From assembly GCF_039536245.1 (NCBI RefSeq), contig NZ_BAAAYN010000062.1, positions 1 to 57,521 of the forward strand: a stretch of DNA of 57,521 nt, given 5' to 3'. This stretch comes from Cryptosporangium minutisporangium (lineage in GTDB: Bacteria > Actinomycetota > Actinomycetes > Mycobacteriales > Cryptosporangiaceae). The position numbers and the translations under genes were made by a program. Below are positions 18,001-21,954 of this stretch, one piece after another. Positions within the stretch are counted from its first letter, which is position 1. The number at the start of each line of letters is the position of its first letter. The notes beneath the pieces were generated by a model, which did not search any database, was not told where the DNA came from, and was given only the letters and a program-made list of their open reading frames with translations.

Positions 18001-20806
18001 TCCGGATCCGGCGGTGGACCCGGCACGCGCCGCGCGCCTGCTCCACCTCGTCAGCCAAGTTCCCCGCAGAACCTGGGCGGCGATCCGCAGCGACGACGCG
18101 CGCACCGCCCGGCCGCTCGGACGCGGGCAGCCGCGTGTCCGGGTCGAACTGGACCGCTCCGGTCAGGGTACGGCCGCGCCGGTGCCCGCGACGCCGAGCC
18201 GGACCCGTCGCGTAGCTCGGGCAACGGTCAGCCCGCTGCGCTGGCTGCGGGACCGCTCCAACCCCCACCACGCCGAAGTTCGATTCGAGGTCGGGCCACC
18301 GACCCGGCGCCCGATCTCCACCGACCCCGACAAGGCGGTGGAGGAGGTGTCGCTCCGCGTCTACCCGCTGTCCATCGGCGCGACGATGGTCGTGCTACCG
18401 GAGAACCTGGTGGACGCGCCGGCGGACGTCCGCGACGCGATTCTGAAGAAGGCGGTCACCGAGGCCGCGGAGTTCACCAACAAACTGCTCCGCCGGTACC
18501 ACGACACCAAGGCCGAGTGGCAGAAGGCACTCTGGCGGATGGCCACGCAGGGCGGGTCGCTCACGCTGGTCAACTGGTTGCTCAACAACAACCTCGCGAT
18601 GGGCGTGACGATGCTCGCGGGTGTGATCGCGCAGCAGGTGGTCCTCGCCTCCGGCCTGAGCCGGTGGACGGAGGGCCAGTTCAACACCGCCGACATGCGC
18701 CTCGGCCAGCACGGCGAGGAGGACGACACCACCGCTCCGGACCCGACCGTGACCGCCGAGGCGGCCCGCAACGTGCGCGACGGCTTCGCGGAGCTGACCG
18801 CACACACCGATGCGGCGACCCAGGCCGTCCGGGCGCTGACCGCACCGGCCGGAACGCCCGCGCCGCCTCCCGTCCTCGACGCCGACCGCGCCAACCGCAA
18901 CCTCCAAATCGTCGTCACCGGAATCGTGCAGGCGCTGGAGGGCGAACTCTTCCCGGACCGGGGTCTCCCGTTCGAGGGCGCCCGCCGGTGGGCTGGGCGC
19001 CAGCGTCCGGTGGTCGACATCCGGTACCTCGACCGGAACGACGAGACGCACGTCGAAGAACTGAACACATTGCCGTGGAAGGTGGAGCGCCGGGGCACGA
19101 CCGACCCGCCACCGGCGCAACCGGACGACCAGCACCGCGCGGTGGTCATCACGGTCTACACACCCGGCTGGGGCAGCGACAACGGACGGTATGCCCGCGC
19201 GGTCCTGATCGCCGACCCGAAGCGCGACTTCACCGGCCCGGAGGGCGTCCGCCTGTACCTGCAGCACCCGACGACGCTGTTCTACGAGGTCTCCACCTCG
19301 GCCACCGAGACCGAGCTGCTGACCAGCACGCCGTGGATCGTGCGCGAGATGCGCTACGCGTTCCTCCACGACTACCTGCGCCGGTACCGCGACTACCTGA
19401 AGGAGCGGGGCGTCAGCTCGGGCGTCATCCAGGGCATGGCACAGTTCTTCACCGCGCTGGCGTCCGGGGTGCAGCAGCAGCTCCCCGCCCAGACCAACCC
19501 CGCCGCTCCGGTCGGTGCGGCCGGTGGTGCGCTCCCGGACGCCAAGGCCGACCGCTACCACACCGAGCAGAAGTACCCGATCGAGCCGATCACCGCGGAG
19601 GACCTCGACCCGGCGACCGAGCAGATCAGGCCCGGGGCGCTGATGGCCAGGGCCGAGGTCGGCGAGCGCGCACTGGATCACCTGCAGGAGACCCTCGCCG
19701 CGACGCTGCGCGACGTCCTCGACCAGCCCGGCCTGAGCGACGAGGCCCGATCGGCGGCGGAGACGCTGCTCGACCGCGTGACACTGCCCCGCTTCGACGA
19801 CATCATGCAGGCGCTGGACCGGATGCTGGAGAACATCAACCGAGCGGTCAGCCCGGACGATCCGTACACCTCGCTCGCGGATCGGCTGGGGATCGTCCGG
19901 GTGATCCACGACGGCCAGTACCACTACCGGGTGCAGTACGCCGGCGATCGGTTCGGGATGACGCCCGGGCTCCGGTCGGTCTACCAGCGACCGATCGCGC
20001 AGGCGCTGGTGCGCTTCGAATCGGCCCACAACCTCCCCACCGACGCGCCGGTCGACGTCGCGCGGGTCAGCGACGGCTACGTCGTCCGGGTCAACCCGCA
20101 CGCGAGCGAGGACCAGCTCATCGAAGGCGTCGCCTCGGCCCTGGTGTTCATGGGGGCGACGCAGATGGGCCTGTCGCCGCGCGTTCCGTTCACCCGCGTG
20201 CACGTGGCGCTGCAGGCGATCAACTCCGTCGGCCCGGTCGCGGCCGGTGTGTACGGTCTGATCACCGCGTTGAACAAGCCCGCCCCCGCGACGCCCACGC
20301 CAGGTGTCCTTCCGGACGACCCGATGGACCTGTTCCTCGCCTCGGCGGCCGGCATCACCGCCGGCGGTCTGCATCGGGCCGTGATGGCGGCGCTGGGCGG
20401 CGAGCACACCGAGGTCCACCGGGCCGCCGTCGCCGACCGCAACAGCTACTTCGCCAAGGAACCCCATGCCGACCTCGTCGACGAGCTGCAGCGGGAGGCA
20501 CTCGACCAGCTCGAACGCCTGCAGGCGCTGCTCGAGATCGCCCAGCAGACCGAGCGACTGATCGACGAGCAGGGCCTACCGCCCGGCTTCAGCCCCGGTC
20601 ATCCGCAGCACTGGCAAGTCACCGGGGACCAGCTCGTTCCGGTGACCAACCCGCTGCCCGGCTGGTGGGGCCGGACGCAGCCGAGCGCGATCGAGCCGCG
20701 CTACGTGGACCCCGCCGAGCTGCGGATCGACGATCTCAATCAGCTGGGCCGGTCGACGCCCCCGCCCGGGCTCCCGCCCGGCGGCGGGCCGTCCGGCACG
20801 CCGTAA
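2..20806 (+). CDS. Giant polymorphic toxin with four tandem glutamine-deamidase-like domains (5' end outside window)
   Basis: The frame is open from base 2 with no stop before TAA at 20804. The first ATG (107) lies inside Pro/Ser-rich linker, so the gene is probably truncated by the window. Numbering from that ATG, residues 1-650 are low-complexity Ser/Gly/Ala/Asp/Thr sequence. Four coiled-coil plus papain-fold modules follow (about 660-1151, 1259-1748, 1848-2333, 2388-2788), each with a Cys-His-Asp triad. The C-terminal body (about 2830-6899) consists of diverged beta-hairpin/helix units, Ala/Arg-rich helices and hydrophobic stretches near 3303-3378, 5862-5925, 6152-6192 and 6697-6765. Papain-fold deamidase toxins (Tox-PL, Pasteurella PMT C3) inactivate targets by converting Gln to Glu. 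Actinobacterial giants of this kind are often linked to type VII export through an N-terminal WXG-like region, which would lie off-window here. Toxin identity is well supported; target and export route are unknown. Confidence 0.85.
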   Translation, partial: AENSLLTGPLDPDSSAPPAPSANPPAPTVSPPPPAMAPPSATGPSGAAPSSGSSGSSGSSGPSSGGSQTSSGGGRTGDGGPSASTGSSGSSGSSGSSGSSGSSGSSEPSGSSGSSEPSGTSEPAGSSEPAGSSEPAGSSASSEPAGGSGSPETTESADTSSTAPGGSEPAAGDGGGPGPADASTTADTSSAGPAADQTAASQVPTDVAPADTADTAPADTAPADFSPADTTASDPVAADTANADTSSGTADTVDTANTVDTAATGGSDTSASTAGAETSPVADPTTDSAADTGAADMAPAETAPAETVLAETVLAETVLAETVLAETVLAETVLAETEPAETDRAGETQADTASVTTATADSAATDTAPAGTAHAEGGTTPADSGTAPAESATAPAGADTSDSATTGSAERAQTEGVALVGEGSPSDAGRGASAPAGLPTADAASSLPTGEGRPHSLAQGEAAGAAVADGRGAAADATARQDSTSDQTSTRDERRVRPPVTGPEVSDIQLPATTPSQTAPAEPQPLTAAALDEVLHGQARTAEQIRLRELLLALSPDGQEPDLAALRAAVDEHHRTALAVLLAAGAAAAGAARVASRPTSAPADGPATGNPRVLVGAVHGVAGPPASSATGPGGPGGPDGPSTPDGSGTDGSGTDGSGTDGSGTDGSGTDGTDGTTDPAGTLGDLTDPATRDALQRESDRYFAELEARRQRLQDWFDQVRAREQEIAAIFAAIQPAARQANDLDAQLPGLRSSAAETAAAAPSAADADRAAIAAAEEAAQRAVDLNTDARRLADAAAADRSRLRLINAHRNAVASRTARNEATAQEAYAATLAQRADEALRAASSAASAATEAARRVSDAERSYQRLTDFTSAEADRADALRDALRPEVDRLSRAVSPDYYADPDLTDAPTNWRDQNVDEATPDRPTARPMTEDDPLVSELPSGIDRPPADTLRSDHTTDGFLTPLLTHQRLLEATLLAEFGRLPVRPRVDVGTWFSRINAFGHDHDPARRVNCSDARRAFIDTYYGRPRVAAPTVRSAYEDRNTDHVLHPGGERGVDEAWTGGRFQQVLGFQFDNASNSSAADQALREGADRIAAALLQAGDGSVAMITTAWRQGSGHAWAAVNHGGTIYWVDPQNGERTTEFPFQSDRVLFMDMLVLDPDGRPYAVDGLPVSYFSDENLPLPAEYAAAAASAPPASVPPTPGSVSRTAGTSGVVDSTAPADPADTSGPAAHADDPSQPGAPSGPDPSADPNAAPSATAPDPAAPDPAAAPDTTAAPDPAAALTDPAALAELQRESDQYFAHLADRHQRLQAWFDQLNPTVQQIQHLQDLADRHAADAQQQAQRIPQLAAASSNAAGHAAYRARIAQRHLQAAAEGRAVAAALAQDAERLATEAAQARASMRPVRAHRLTVRSRQASDASVARYAHAARVAMMADQAVRAAQAAAAAANQAAADLNAAQALQQDHQTRSANARLQADALRPVIDQQDRALNPATYSAPDLAGVPTNWQDQNTDWSDPNSATARPMTASDPLVTDAQVPGMAGRQPADVFRPQDPAGGFRVPLLSHQRQLEAALLASFGGFPVHPRVDVGDWVGRINALGFNVDPARRINCTDTRRSFVDTWFGRPRVAAPVVRSGYEDRNALQIDHPGGFRGTDEDWTGGRFQQFVPFLHNAPAGSPAAQQALQDGFAQLTAALLAAGDGSVAMITTEWRDGGGHAWNAVNQGGQIFFVDPQPGTVSRTPPYLDSILFMDAIVLGPDGVPVPTVGQPISIYSERTPTPDYVAATVNAPAPSQPPPAKPAAPTTGPDATNGDPTAAEPPTTGDATNHADATNHADATDHADATDPNGPIDPADATDPAASADATDPAVSAEALTDPAVQDELQRESDRYFAHLADRHQRLQAWFDQFAPTVAEITRLEQLAVQHAAEVRRLVWESSELRAASAAATEHAAHMAQVAADHRHAADEARTVGDALAREAERLADEAAEARAANRPGRAHLLAARSHRARSNAVAHHAQAARLTELAEQVVREARAAADEAAAELDAARAALQDHRVGRVDMLQQADELRAELDQQNRALDPATYTAPDLADVPTNWLDQNTDWSDPDSATARPMAANDPLVTGARVPGMAGRPSADTIRSTDPVAGVRTPLLTHQRQLEAALLAAFGEIPIHPRVDVGNWVHRLNAFGYDLDPARRINCADAHRSFIDTWYGRPRVAAPVFRSGYERRDALRVDHPGDANATDEDWTGGRFQEFVPFLHDTPAGSPAARQAVQDGAAQLTAALLAAGNGSAAMISARWRDGSAHAYNAVNQDGEIVFVDPQSGKISRDLPFPDSVVYLEAIVLDPDGAPAPVAGQPISYFSRREPTPEYLAATANAPATSQPPPDANLPTSGKRAAGDTSPADGSDPTDEHVGDVLDPANVTRWQAESTAYFEDLRHRIDRLQEEFDRIESTRAALDARLDDEWQEQSRVRSLQRQADAVAAQAAEAEAAVQAGEGSAEDAYRLKQEARRLRNEMLAAAVAQRQSEAETDAEREALEEAERALDEALSPEYDPDDPQHAAAPTNWADQNTDGGRPMTADDPLVQRSPTTDRPPADQLRTDDPWRGYRTPALAHQRLLEAALLADFGNLPVHPRVDVGTWFQRINAFGFADDPSRRLNCADARRSFVDTFYGRPRVAAPVVRGGYLGRDASDVDHPGAAASEDEAWTGGRFQQVLARSAGTDPDAVQDAFDQVAAALLDAGDGATMLLNTRIDGLALEHFWAAVNHDGVIWWVDPQSGLRSRTPLYADRVRSLSALRLGPDGAPVPIRGVPLSPTSTLPVPPEYADATRDAPPADPPGGPSPRGAASSEAATSEAATDSGAAAAIDGFRADARIAAPWPLVRALARRTLAGLSGTPGIDSVVANPDGSFTVTTPNRTITLHLNRGHQVDDVARFRATGPDTYLVTLAAHTPLRHVARALRHEVAEILSTAPADPTNEFHPVSGVLTAHGEGRQEEIRLLRARTTSWVPGVAATATTDLRRLLDHLQLLRTENGYPPGYQQRLGALHPDVASFVRRFNTTAEEWRAYALDSRARLARESRIAQRVADARAEQQALRSRTAALTAAQQRLDAGDDTVLPPPGGTLGVPDDGGVLLSRGRRPDARPVTRRALAALAASRWPTGRLGPADSGSDPDRNVVGLATHSGVPLRTQVVAVPADQLTGPSGPLVAQAALDPGSTDVQLVIRISDRASDEAVDEAVRRLLHQALVRMEDGTAGSVDRTARNDAFRRLVEDVERAEPGRPLREALRLLADALAAAGLHPDGVGVPTARRSGPNARDPYAGDPRTAGWPVALAELAEDVAASILRWVAAPSTVTPGATARWAAVRVGSPAVAAAGLADAVTEAIGTLGWAGGLGTLAAAGAATAAGAMARWVTSRRAEAGADEQAGQDVAAQMRQPDPNPPPDVRALQADVAAERARADALAAALATERARRGFGPDPALATDQPTPPYRTPSHAAPGSPATDAVRDLALLTGVTLTPTAGTPGLYTAVSSGGHTFPLAIVIDPSLPPGEVRRFPAPPGALGLATAPPGEPSRLATELASFVATATNGPTPSPERTVLNLVDAARAGTATSADLDRLAPAAASDGARAVVDRVVRALGGRATPLGGGLVDLTFTGPAGLPLQIRSEAVPGAPAVGELRDGLLVLSVDPAASPVAVARALAEAIVEIRRAGGPAAALVAGPPRTGPQVAEVDVAELIERVHAVHTGGRFARSAEREALRSRVDALGLRYGAGTAPELRASLPATLADDLTALLDDRSDPESPTLTSATIGRQADLIVRTLEAIPGLDLDDVRVSAGPTGIRVIVQAAGSTDELTITIEPGRLRSGEAATVAVPPGTGGSDTALVRFDSRAERAAGVVGLTGAVAEAIARWTGWTGPGVPPRAEAELRVALARPARVPHARSRALARAIATEIGLLGNDGPVLRGQFDENTERALVDLSGVEPPGRTIARQLVERAAERLGGTPVRATGARTELTVGGRVLAVTFATGGTGAALTVTPNGRTELTISTPGHLDAQAERDADRRVSREIGRALAVLAGRAGPGILGSGALPGVPDENEISPADAALAAELLAAVDSTDSAAIADLLATCHLTDTGGAFRYAALRRAGLISDDADIALTDLSVDADGTTVARRIVTAAIVGTADAQFGWTADEVVADRLFRFTLPDGTEVAVELVASGDTTTPDVRVHDDVVTVLIPAKPVGADTAAGIADAVLDAVAARVPGLRPVALDPQAEAVRQALTVPPTAADPAYALARLAAEAYGQAAGTDRGPAARVVADVLGAVNSRELIRLLHGLPPGAEPLGLALRHRAATAALREVADTASSLQSLYAVRQLTLRPDTRLEVALAGRPDPIVIDARDLVQRLADLATDTDPGALLAAAATELGLRLGDSAARPDSEPDDPAAAGRRAAMTLLADVQLQFGADAELADAVDRAFLALMRPEHYWNAARHAAATDGLPTAATALFSRLATETWAGDPAGADAPGPFGTEHGPAAAAYAVRDAFAAYRDALAAAATAHAGAQTVDETRAAFEDGLRRLLAAHQAESDRLSRRANAGPSAQQRAELLAQTESIRDALRGAEQAHQDGLRAEAQSSPTEAEQHRVQVANHLSAAVRRTENAEQQRRAARTPAPTSVRTPSATGPTPPGRIQRAAAALQAAMKRMPFVRQYGQLLVVRYGRGLGTPVRIQLSPLPGPEALRVRLTDEMIGDGPVPMRIPINLIEIDPDRIVDVESQADLERALGAALAQAAAETVERTTRQITLRRLAKLVTARRDLFTARETSRRFGRLRSTVLPATIADMATLRGLIWELQQHVALEEQVAATAEQAARATAADAPLLDAEARQLMDQLAVSYRRLGDLVRRAGAIGVPSRIAALEAGIRRLSPADAATLLRAFRDPELWEAAEAAAYRPPQVPTRSPVDELPTLPTSAPPAPPSPASLPPAGPPPGPAPIDPARLAAVRAAVDDVLSDVAPALVTGRLRTVEWQDDQTLLVHLQNPDESVTVPIDALLDDLARRPDHSDLPMRVADRLGRRIGATLGLHRHPAAGALIALVTLEARAPGAPLDRAVAGRIAEVAEELGLLQSPPTGLVPVDELPPAVQARMPAITGPTPSRFDRLGWMNSETRHPSALPADQVAAVVDSLVVPALRAAGLIAAGAMSDPDTLSVVLPDGEQRAIALPRVHAARVGVDGARLAALVTEAFADEVHGGADSGRREAQFRTLARLLELTTGDVRDGVLQRLRRVAGVPGENRWTDRLTGYERYLFYALTRDPVHAEVIGGPDPDVLRRLAAAERALPLLDGRRGGLGLVRVAELGRDGRIRITLPGSGRLGRGRSERVDLPADLLEPASSSGSDVDADLDAALPRLGAWLGRVTARAEGVGVLLQQNEEALGEVYGWTAVRDRIRTALRLPAADRPALQQRLAAAESALEAAARRAGLITDDRPPLANPGVRRGLAAAVRDAVHAVFRPNTGSAGNVGTPAGPGVTVVGLAEIQAEVGPLTAAEERVYDAVIRTLPRAVDPRIQATLRPDGELELTRRRYVTRRVRIDLRAAVSELGGLLAARGGLPADQAALDAVVIAWLGGVMQREIAAVLRPVRHPFARARNRVFDGALPEWLPGLLRAQRTDYRVLLPGRTDRRRSLSRADLTVLGAKAAAARAYDQVDPATRRVLDAILTTEEAYDPDVRSRMLRALAGGLTSRQLAIFRAQNHPEDLQRPGVRAVHARFRAGLPGLRVDPELDLPFDLDTELTIHAVHRLTDLQAPRVHNGLWRVEPVGRRRDLRLNNSRVFRGVWVLPVPGDALPPDQLVRVTRMNPHFLAQLHYVLEVSDAAAALPPAALDRLIADAVEREISRAHSRLAEMVPGKWALALRSASIPLAGMGAVGAAIGVDLISLADAVGYFIATGTSAVLGSVGTVWFMRHLVRVVGRRLPEEFGQFYRRTTESDLDGGQQRIDAARTAVNLPEQGPLDVPARPDPAVDPARAARLLHLVSQVPRRTWAAIRSDDARTARPLGRGQPRVRVELDRSGQGTAAPVPATPSRTRRVARATVSPLRWLRDRSNPHHAEVRFEVGPPTRRPISTDPDKAVEEVSLRVYPLSIGATMVVLPENLVDAPADVRDAILKKAVTEAAEFTNKLLRRYHDTKAEWQKALWRMATQGGSLTLVNWLLNNNLAMGVTMLAGVIAQQVVLASGLSRWTEGQFNTADMRLGQHGEEDDTTAPDPTVTAEAARNVRDGFAELTAHTDAATQAVRALTAPAGTPAPPPVLDADRANRNLQIVVTGIVQALEGELFPDRGLPFEGARRWAGRQRPVVDIRYLDRNDETHVEELNTLPWKVERRGTTDPPPAQPDDQHRAVVITVYTPGWGSDNGRYARAVLIADPKRDFTGPEGVRLYLQHPTTLFYEVSTSATETELLTSTPWIVREMRYAFLHDYLRRYRDYLKERGVSSGVIQGMAQFFTALASGVQQQLPAQTNPAAPVGAAGGALPDAKADRYHTEQKYPIEPITAEDLDPATEQIRPGALMARAEVGERALDHLQETLAATLRDVLDQPGLSDEARSAAETLLDRVTLPRFDDIMQALDRMLENINRAVSPDDPYTSLADRLGIVRVIHDGQYHYRVQYAGDRFGMTPGLRSVYQRPIAQALVRFESAHNLPTDAPVDVARVSDGYVVRVNPHASEDQLIEGVASALVFMGATQMGLSPRVPFTRVHVALQAINSVGPVAAGVYGLITALNKPAPATPTPGVLPDDPMDLFLASAAGITAGGLHRAVMAALGGEHTEVHRAAVADRNSYFAKEPHADLVDELQREALDQLERLQALLEIAQQTERLIDEQGLPPGFSPGHPQHWQVTGDQLVPVTNPLPGWWGRTQPSAIEPRYVDPAELRIDDLNQLGRSTPPPGLPPGGGPSGTP
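250..420 (+). repeat. Ser-Ser-Gly / Ser-Glu-Pro 9-bp-period repeats in toxin linker
   Basis: Imperfect 9-bp units of the type TCCTCTGGA/TCCTCCGGG encode Ser-Ser-Gly runs, passing into Ser-Ser-Glu-Pro-Ala-Gly units. This is low-complexity coding sequence and a likely flexible tether. Confidence 0.75.
914..1003 (+). repeat. 15-bp tandem repeat, six copies, in toxin linker
   Basis: Unit GCCGAGACCGTGCTG, six perfect copies, encoding an (A-E-T-V-L) pentad inside the N-terminal low-complexity linker. Perfect copy identity implies recent slippage expansion, which stays in frame because the unit is a multiple of three. Confidence 0.9.
1937..2011 (+). repeat. 15-bp tandem repeat, five copies, before toxin module 1
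   Basis: Unit GGCTCGGGCACGGAC, five perfect copies, encoding Gly-Ser-Gly-Thr-Asp pentads. It forms a flexible linker directly before the first coiled coil. Confidence 0.9.
2084..3560 (+). other. Toxin module 1: coiled coil plus papain-fold deamidase-like domain
   Basis: The module opens with QRESDRYF at residue 660, followed by an Ala/Arg/Asp-rich coiled coil of about 200 residues, a PTNW..QN segment, and the catalytic-like domain. Cys979 sits in VNCSDARRAF, His1084 in SGHAW and Asp1099 in WVDPQNG. The order and the VDPQ signature are those of the papain-fold glutamine deamidase toxins. The His-Asp distance (15) equals that of Pasteurella PMT (H1205/D1220). Confidence 0.75.
3881..5350 (+). 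other. Toxin module 2: coiled coil plus papain-fold deamidase-like domain
   Basis: Repeat of module 1, starting with QRESDQYF at residue 1259. Cys1576 (INCTDTRRSF), His1681 (GGHAW) and Asp1696 (FVDPQPG) have the same 105- and 15-residue spacings as module 1. It is closest to module 3, sharing for example GGRFQ.FVPFLH and SPAA.QA.QDG.AQLTAALLAAG. The downstream linker carries an 18-bp tandem repeat. Confidence 0.75.
5471..5524 (+). repeat. 18-bp tandem repeat between toxin modules 2 and 3
   Basis: Unit GCGACCAACCACGCCGAC, two perfect copies and a third with one change, then a decaying fourth. It encodes Ala-Thr-Asn/Asp-His-Ala-Asp hexads in the linker between modules 2 and 3. Confidence 0.85.
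5648..7105 (+). other. Toxin module 3: coiled coil plus papain-fold deamidase-like domain
   Basis: Repeat starting with QRESDRYF at residue 1848. Triad candidates are Cys2162 (INCADAHRSF), His2267 (SAHAY) and Asp2282 (FVDPQSG), spaced 105 and 15. The Gly before the His in modules 1 and 2 is Ala here and the following Trp is Tyr. These are mild changes compatible with a folded domain; activity cannot be read from sequence. Confidence 0.73.
7268..8470 (+). other. Toxin module 4: shortened coiled coil plus divergent papain-fold domain
   Basis: The module starts with QAESTAYF at residue 2388. Its coiled coil is about 80 residues shorter than in modules 1-3 (233 residues from start motif to Cys, against 314-319). 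Cys2621 (LNCADARRSF), His2721 (LEHFW) and Asp2736 (WVDPQSG) are retained; Cys-His spacing is 100 and His-Asp 15. It is the most diverged copy but still has the full triad. Confidence 0.7.
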
Positions 20807-21369
20807 CGACGCTCGAACACCGCGAGCCGCCCGAGCAGCCGCTCCCGGTCGGCGGCGAGCGCCTCACGGGTGAAGCGTGCCTCCTCGGCCTCCCACAGCA
20901 TCCGCCCGGCCGGCGTCCAGAACGCCCCTTCCGGAACGACGTCGGCGCCCGCCGGGATGAACTTGGCGACCTCGTCGAGGGCAGCGATCGCCGAGGTCAC
21001 GGTGTAGAGGAGCCGCTCCACGTCGTCGGGGTCCTCCAGCGGCTCGCCGTCGAGTTCCTCGGTTGCCGCCTGGCCGTACAACTCGCTCACCGCGAGCCAC
21101 TCACCGGCGTCGATCAGCCGCGACGGCTCGTCGTCGAGCCCGTACCGGATGTCGAACGAGACCTCCCGCGGCCGATCCGACATCTGGAACGTGAACTCGC
21201 GCAGCCGCGCGCACCCCAGGCAGGTACCGGTGAACCGCTCCACCAGGACCCCACCGACCAGCCCGGTGTCGCTGCTCAGCTCGTCGAACTCACCCTCGCC
21301 GCAGACGCACGGCCGCAGGCTCAGATAGAGGTGGACCTCGTCGTAGGTGCGTGCGTAGGGGAACGACAC
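20740..21369 (-). CDS. Conserved hypothetical, zinc-ribbon-like; paralogue of the gene just upstream
   Basis: 209 residues from a GTG start at 21369, chosen because AAGGG lies 7 nt upstream and because the N-terminus then aligns with the neighbouring paralogue (ARTYDEVHLYLSLRPC against ARTVAEAHLFMDLHPC). Cys pairs CVC near residue 20 and CLGC about 30 residues later suggest a small metal ribbon. Further shared blocks are REFTF, a DxGEWLxV segment and KFxPxGADxVP. It is the last gene of a four-gene minus-strand operon. Its last 67 bp overlap the 3' end of the giant toxin gene on the opposite strand. No enzymatic motif is recognised. An accessory or immunity role is suggested by position only. 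Confidence 0.75.
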   Translation of the reverse strand: MSFPYARTYDEVHLYLSLRPCVCGEGEFDELSSDTGLVGGVLVERFTGTCLGCARLREFTFQMSDRPREVSFDIRYGLDDEPSRLIDAGEWLAVSELYGQAATEELDGEPLEDPDDVERLLYTVTSAIAALDEVAKFIPAGADVVPEGAFWTPAGRMLWEAEEARFTREALAADRERLLGRLAVFERRYGVPDGPPPGGSPGGGVDRPS

Positions 21370-21395
21370 CGGCCTGCCCTTCGGGAGAAACTCGG

Positions 21396-21950
21396 TCAGT
21401 CGGAGAACGTGTCGGCGAGCTCGCGGTAGACCCGCTCGACCAGCTCCAGCCGCTGCACGTCGAAACGGCCGGGCTCGGCGTCGTAGACCGCGCGGCCGGC
21501 CAGGCTCCAGAGTTGCCCGACGGGCACGGCGTCGGCGCCAGGCGGCACGAACTTGCGTGCCTCGGCGACCGCCGCGGCCGCGGTGCGGACCTCCCGACGC
21601 GCGTGGCGCCGCTCGTCCGGGGTCATCCCGTCCGGCTCCGCCGGGATCGTGCGGGTGATCTCGTCGGCCACCCACAGCCACTCGCCGGCGTCGAGCAACT
21701 CGGACGGACGGTCGTCGCCGAAGCTCGGCTCGTCCGGGTCGGGCATCGGGGTCTCGTCGGGCAGGAGGAACGTGAACTCGCGCGGACTACCGCACTGGGG
21801 GCACACGCCGGTGTACCGGCTCAGCAGCTCACCCTCGACCAGGATCACCGCGGCGGTCCGGTCGAACTGTTCTTCGCCGCACACCTCGCACGGATGCAGG
21901 TCCATGAAGAGGTGCGCCTCGGCCACGGTGCGCGCCAGCCGGTGGGTCAT
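21396..21950 (-). CDS. Conserved hypothetical, zinc-ribbon-like (CxxC...CxxC)
   Basis: 184 residues. Two CxxC knuckles (CEVC near residue 21 and CPQC about 30 residues later) precede REFTFLLPDE, a DAGEWLWVADE block and a C-terminal KFVPPGADAVP segment followed by helix. The neighbour at 20740-21369 is a clear tandem paralogue. ATG at 21950 lies 4 nt after the stop of the upstream gene, so translation is probably coupled. Function is unknown. The metal-binding N-terminus could mediate protein contact rather than catalysis. Confidence 0.78.
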   Translation of the reverse strand: MTHRLARTVAEAHLFMDLHPCEVCGEEQFDRTAAVILVEGELLSRYTGVCPQCGSPREFTFLLPDETPMPDPDEPSFGDDRPSELLDAGEWLWVADEITRTIPAEPDGMTPDERRHARREVRTAAAAVAEARKFVPPGADAVPVGQLWSLAGRAVYDAEPGRFDVQRLELVERVYRELADTFSD

Positions 21951-21954
21951 GTTT

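Noticed and set aside
15841-21429. Plus-strand frame of over 1,800 codons overlapping the toxin 3' part
   Set aside because: Product is Arg/Gly/Pro-rich low-complexity sequence, typical of a shifted frame in high-GC coding DNA. The toxin frame explains the region.
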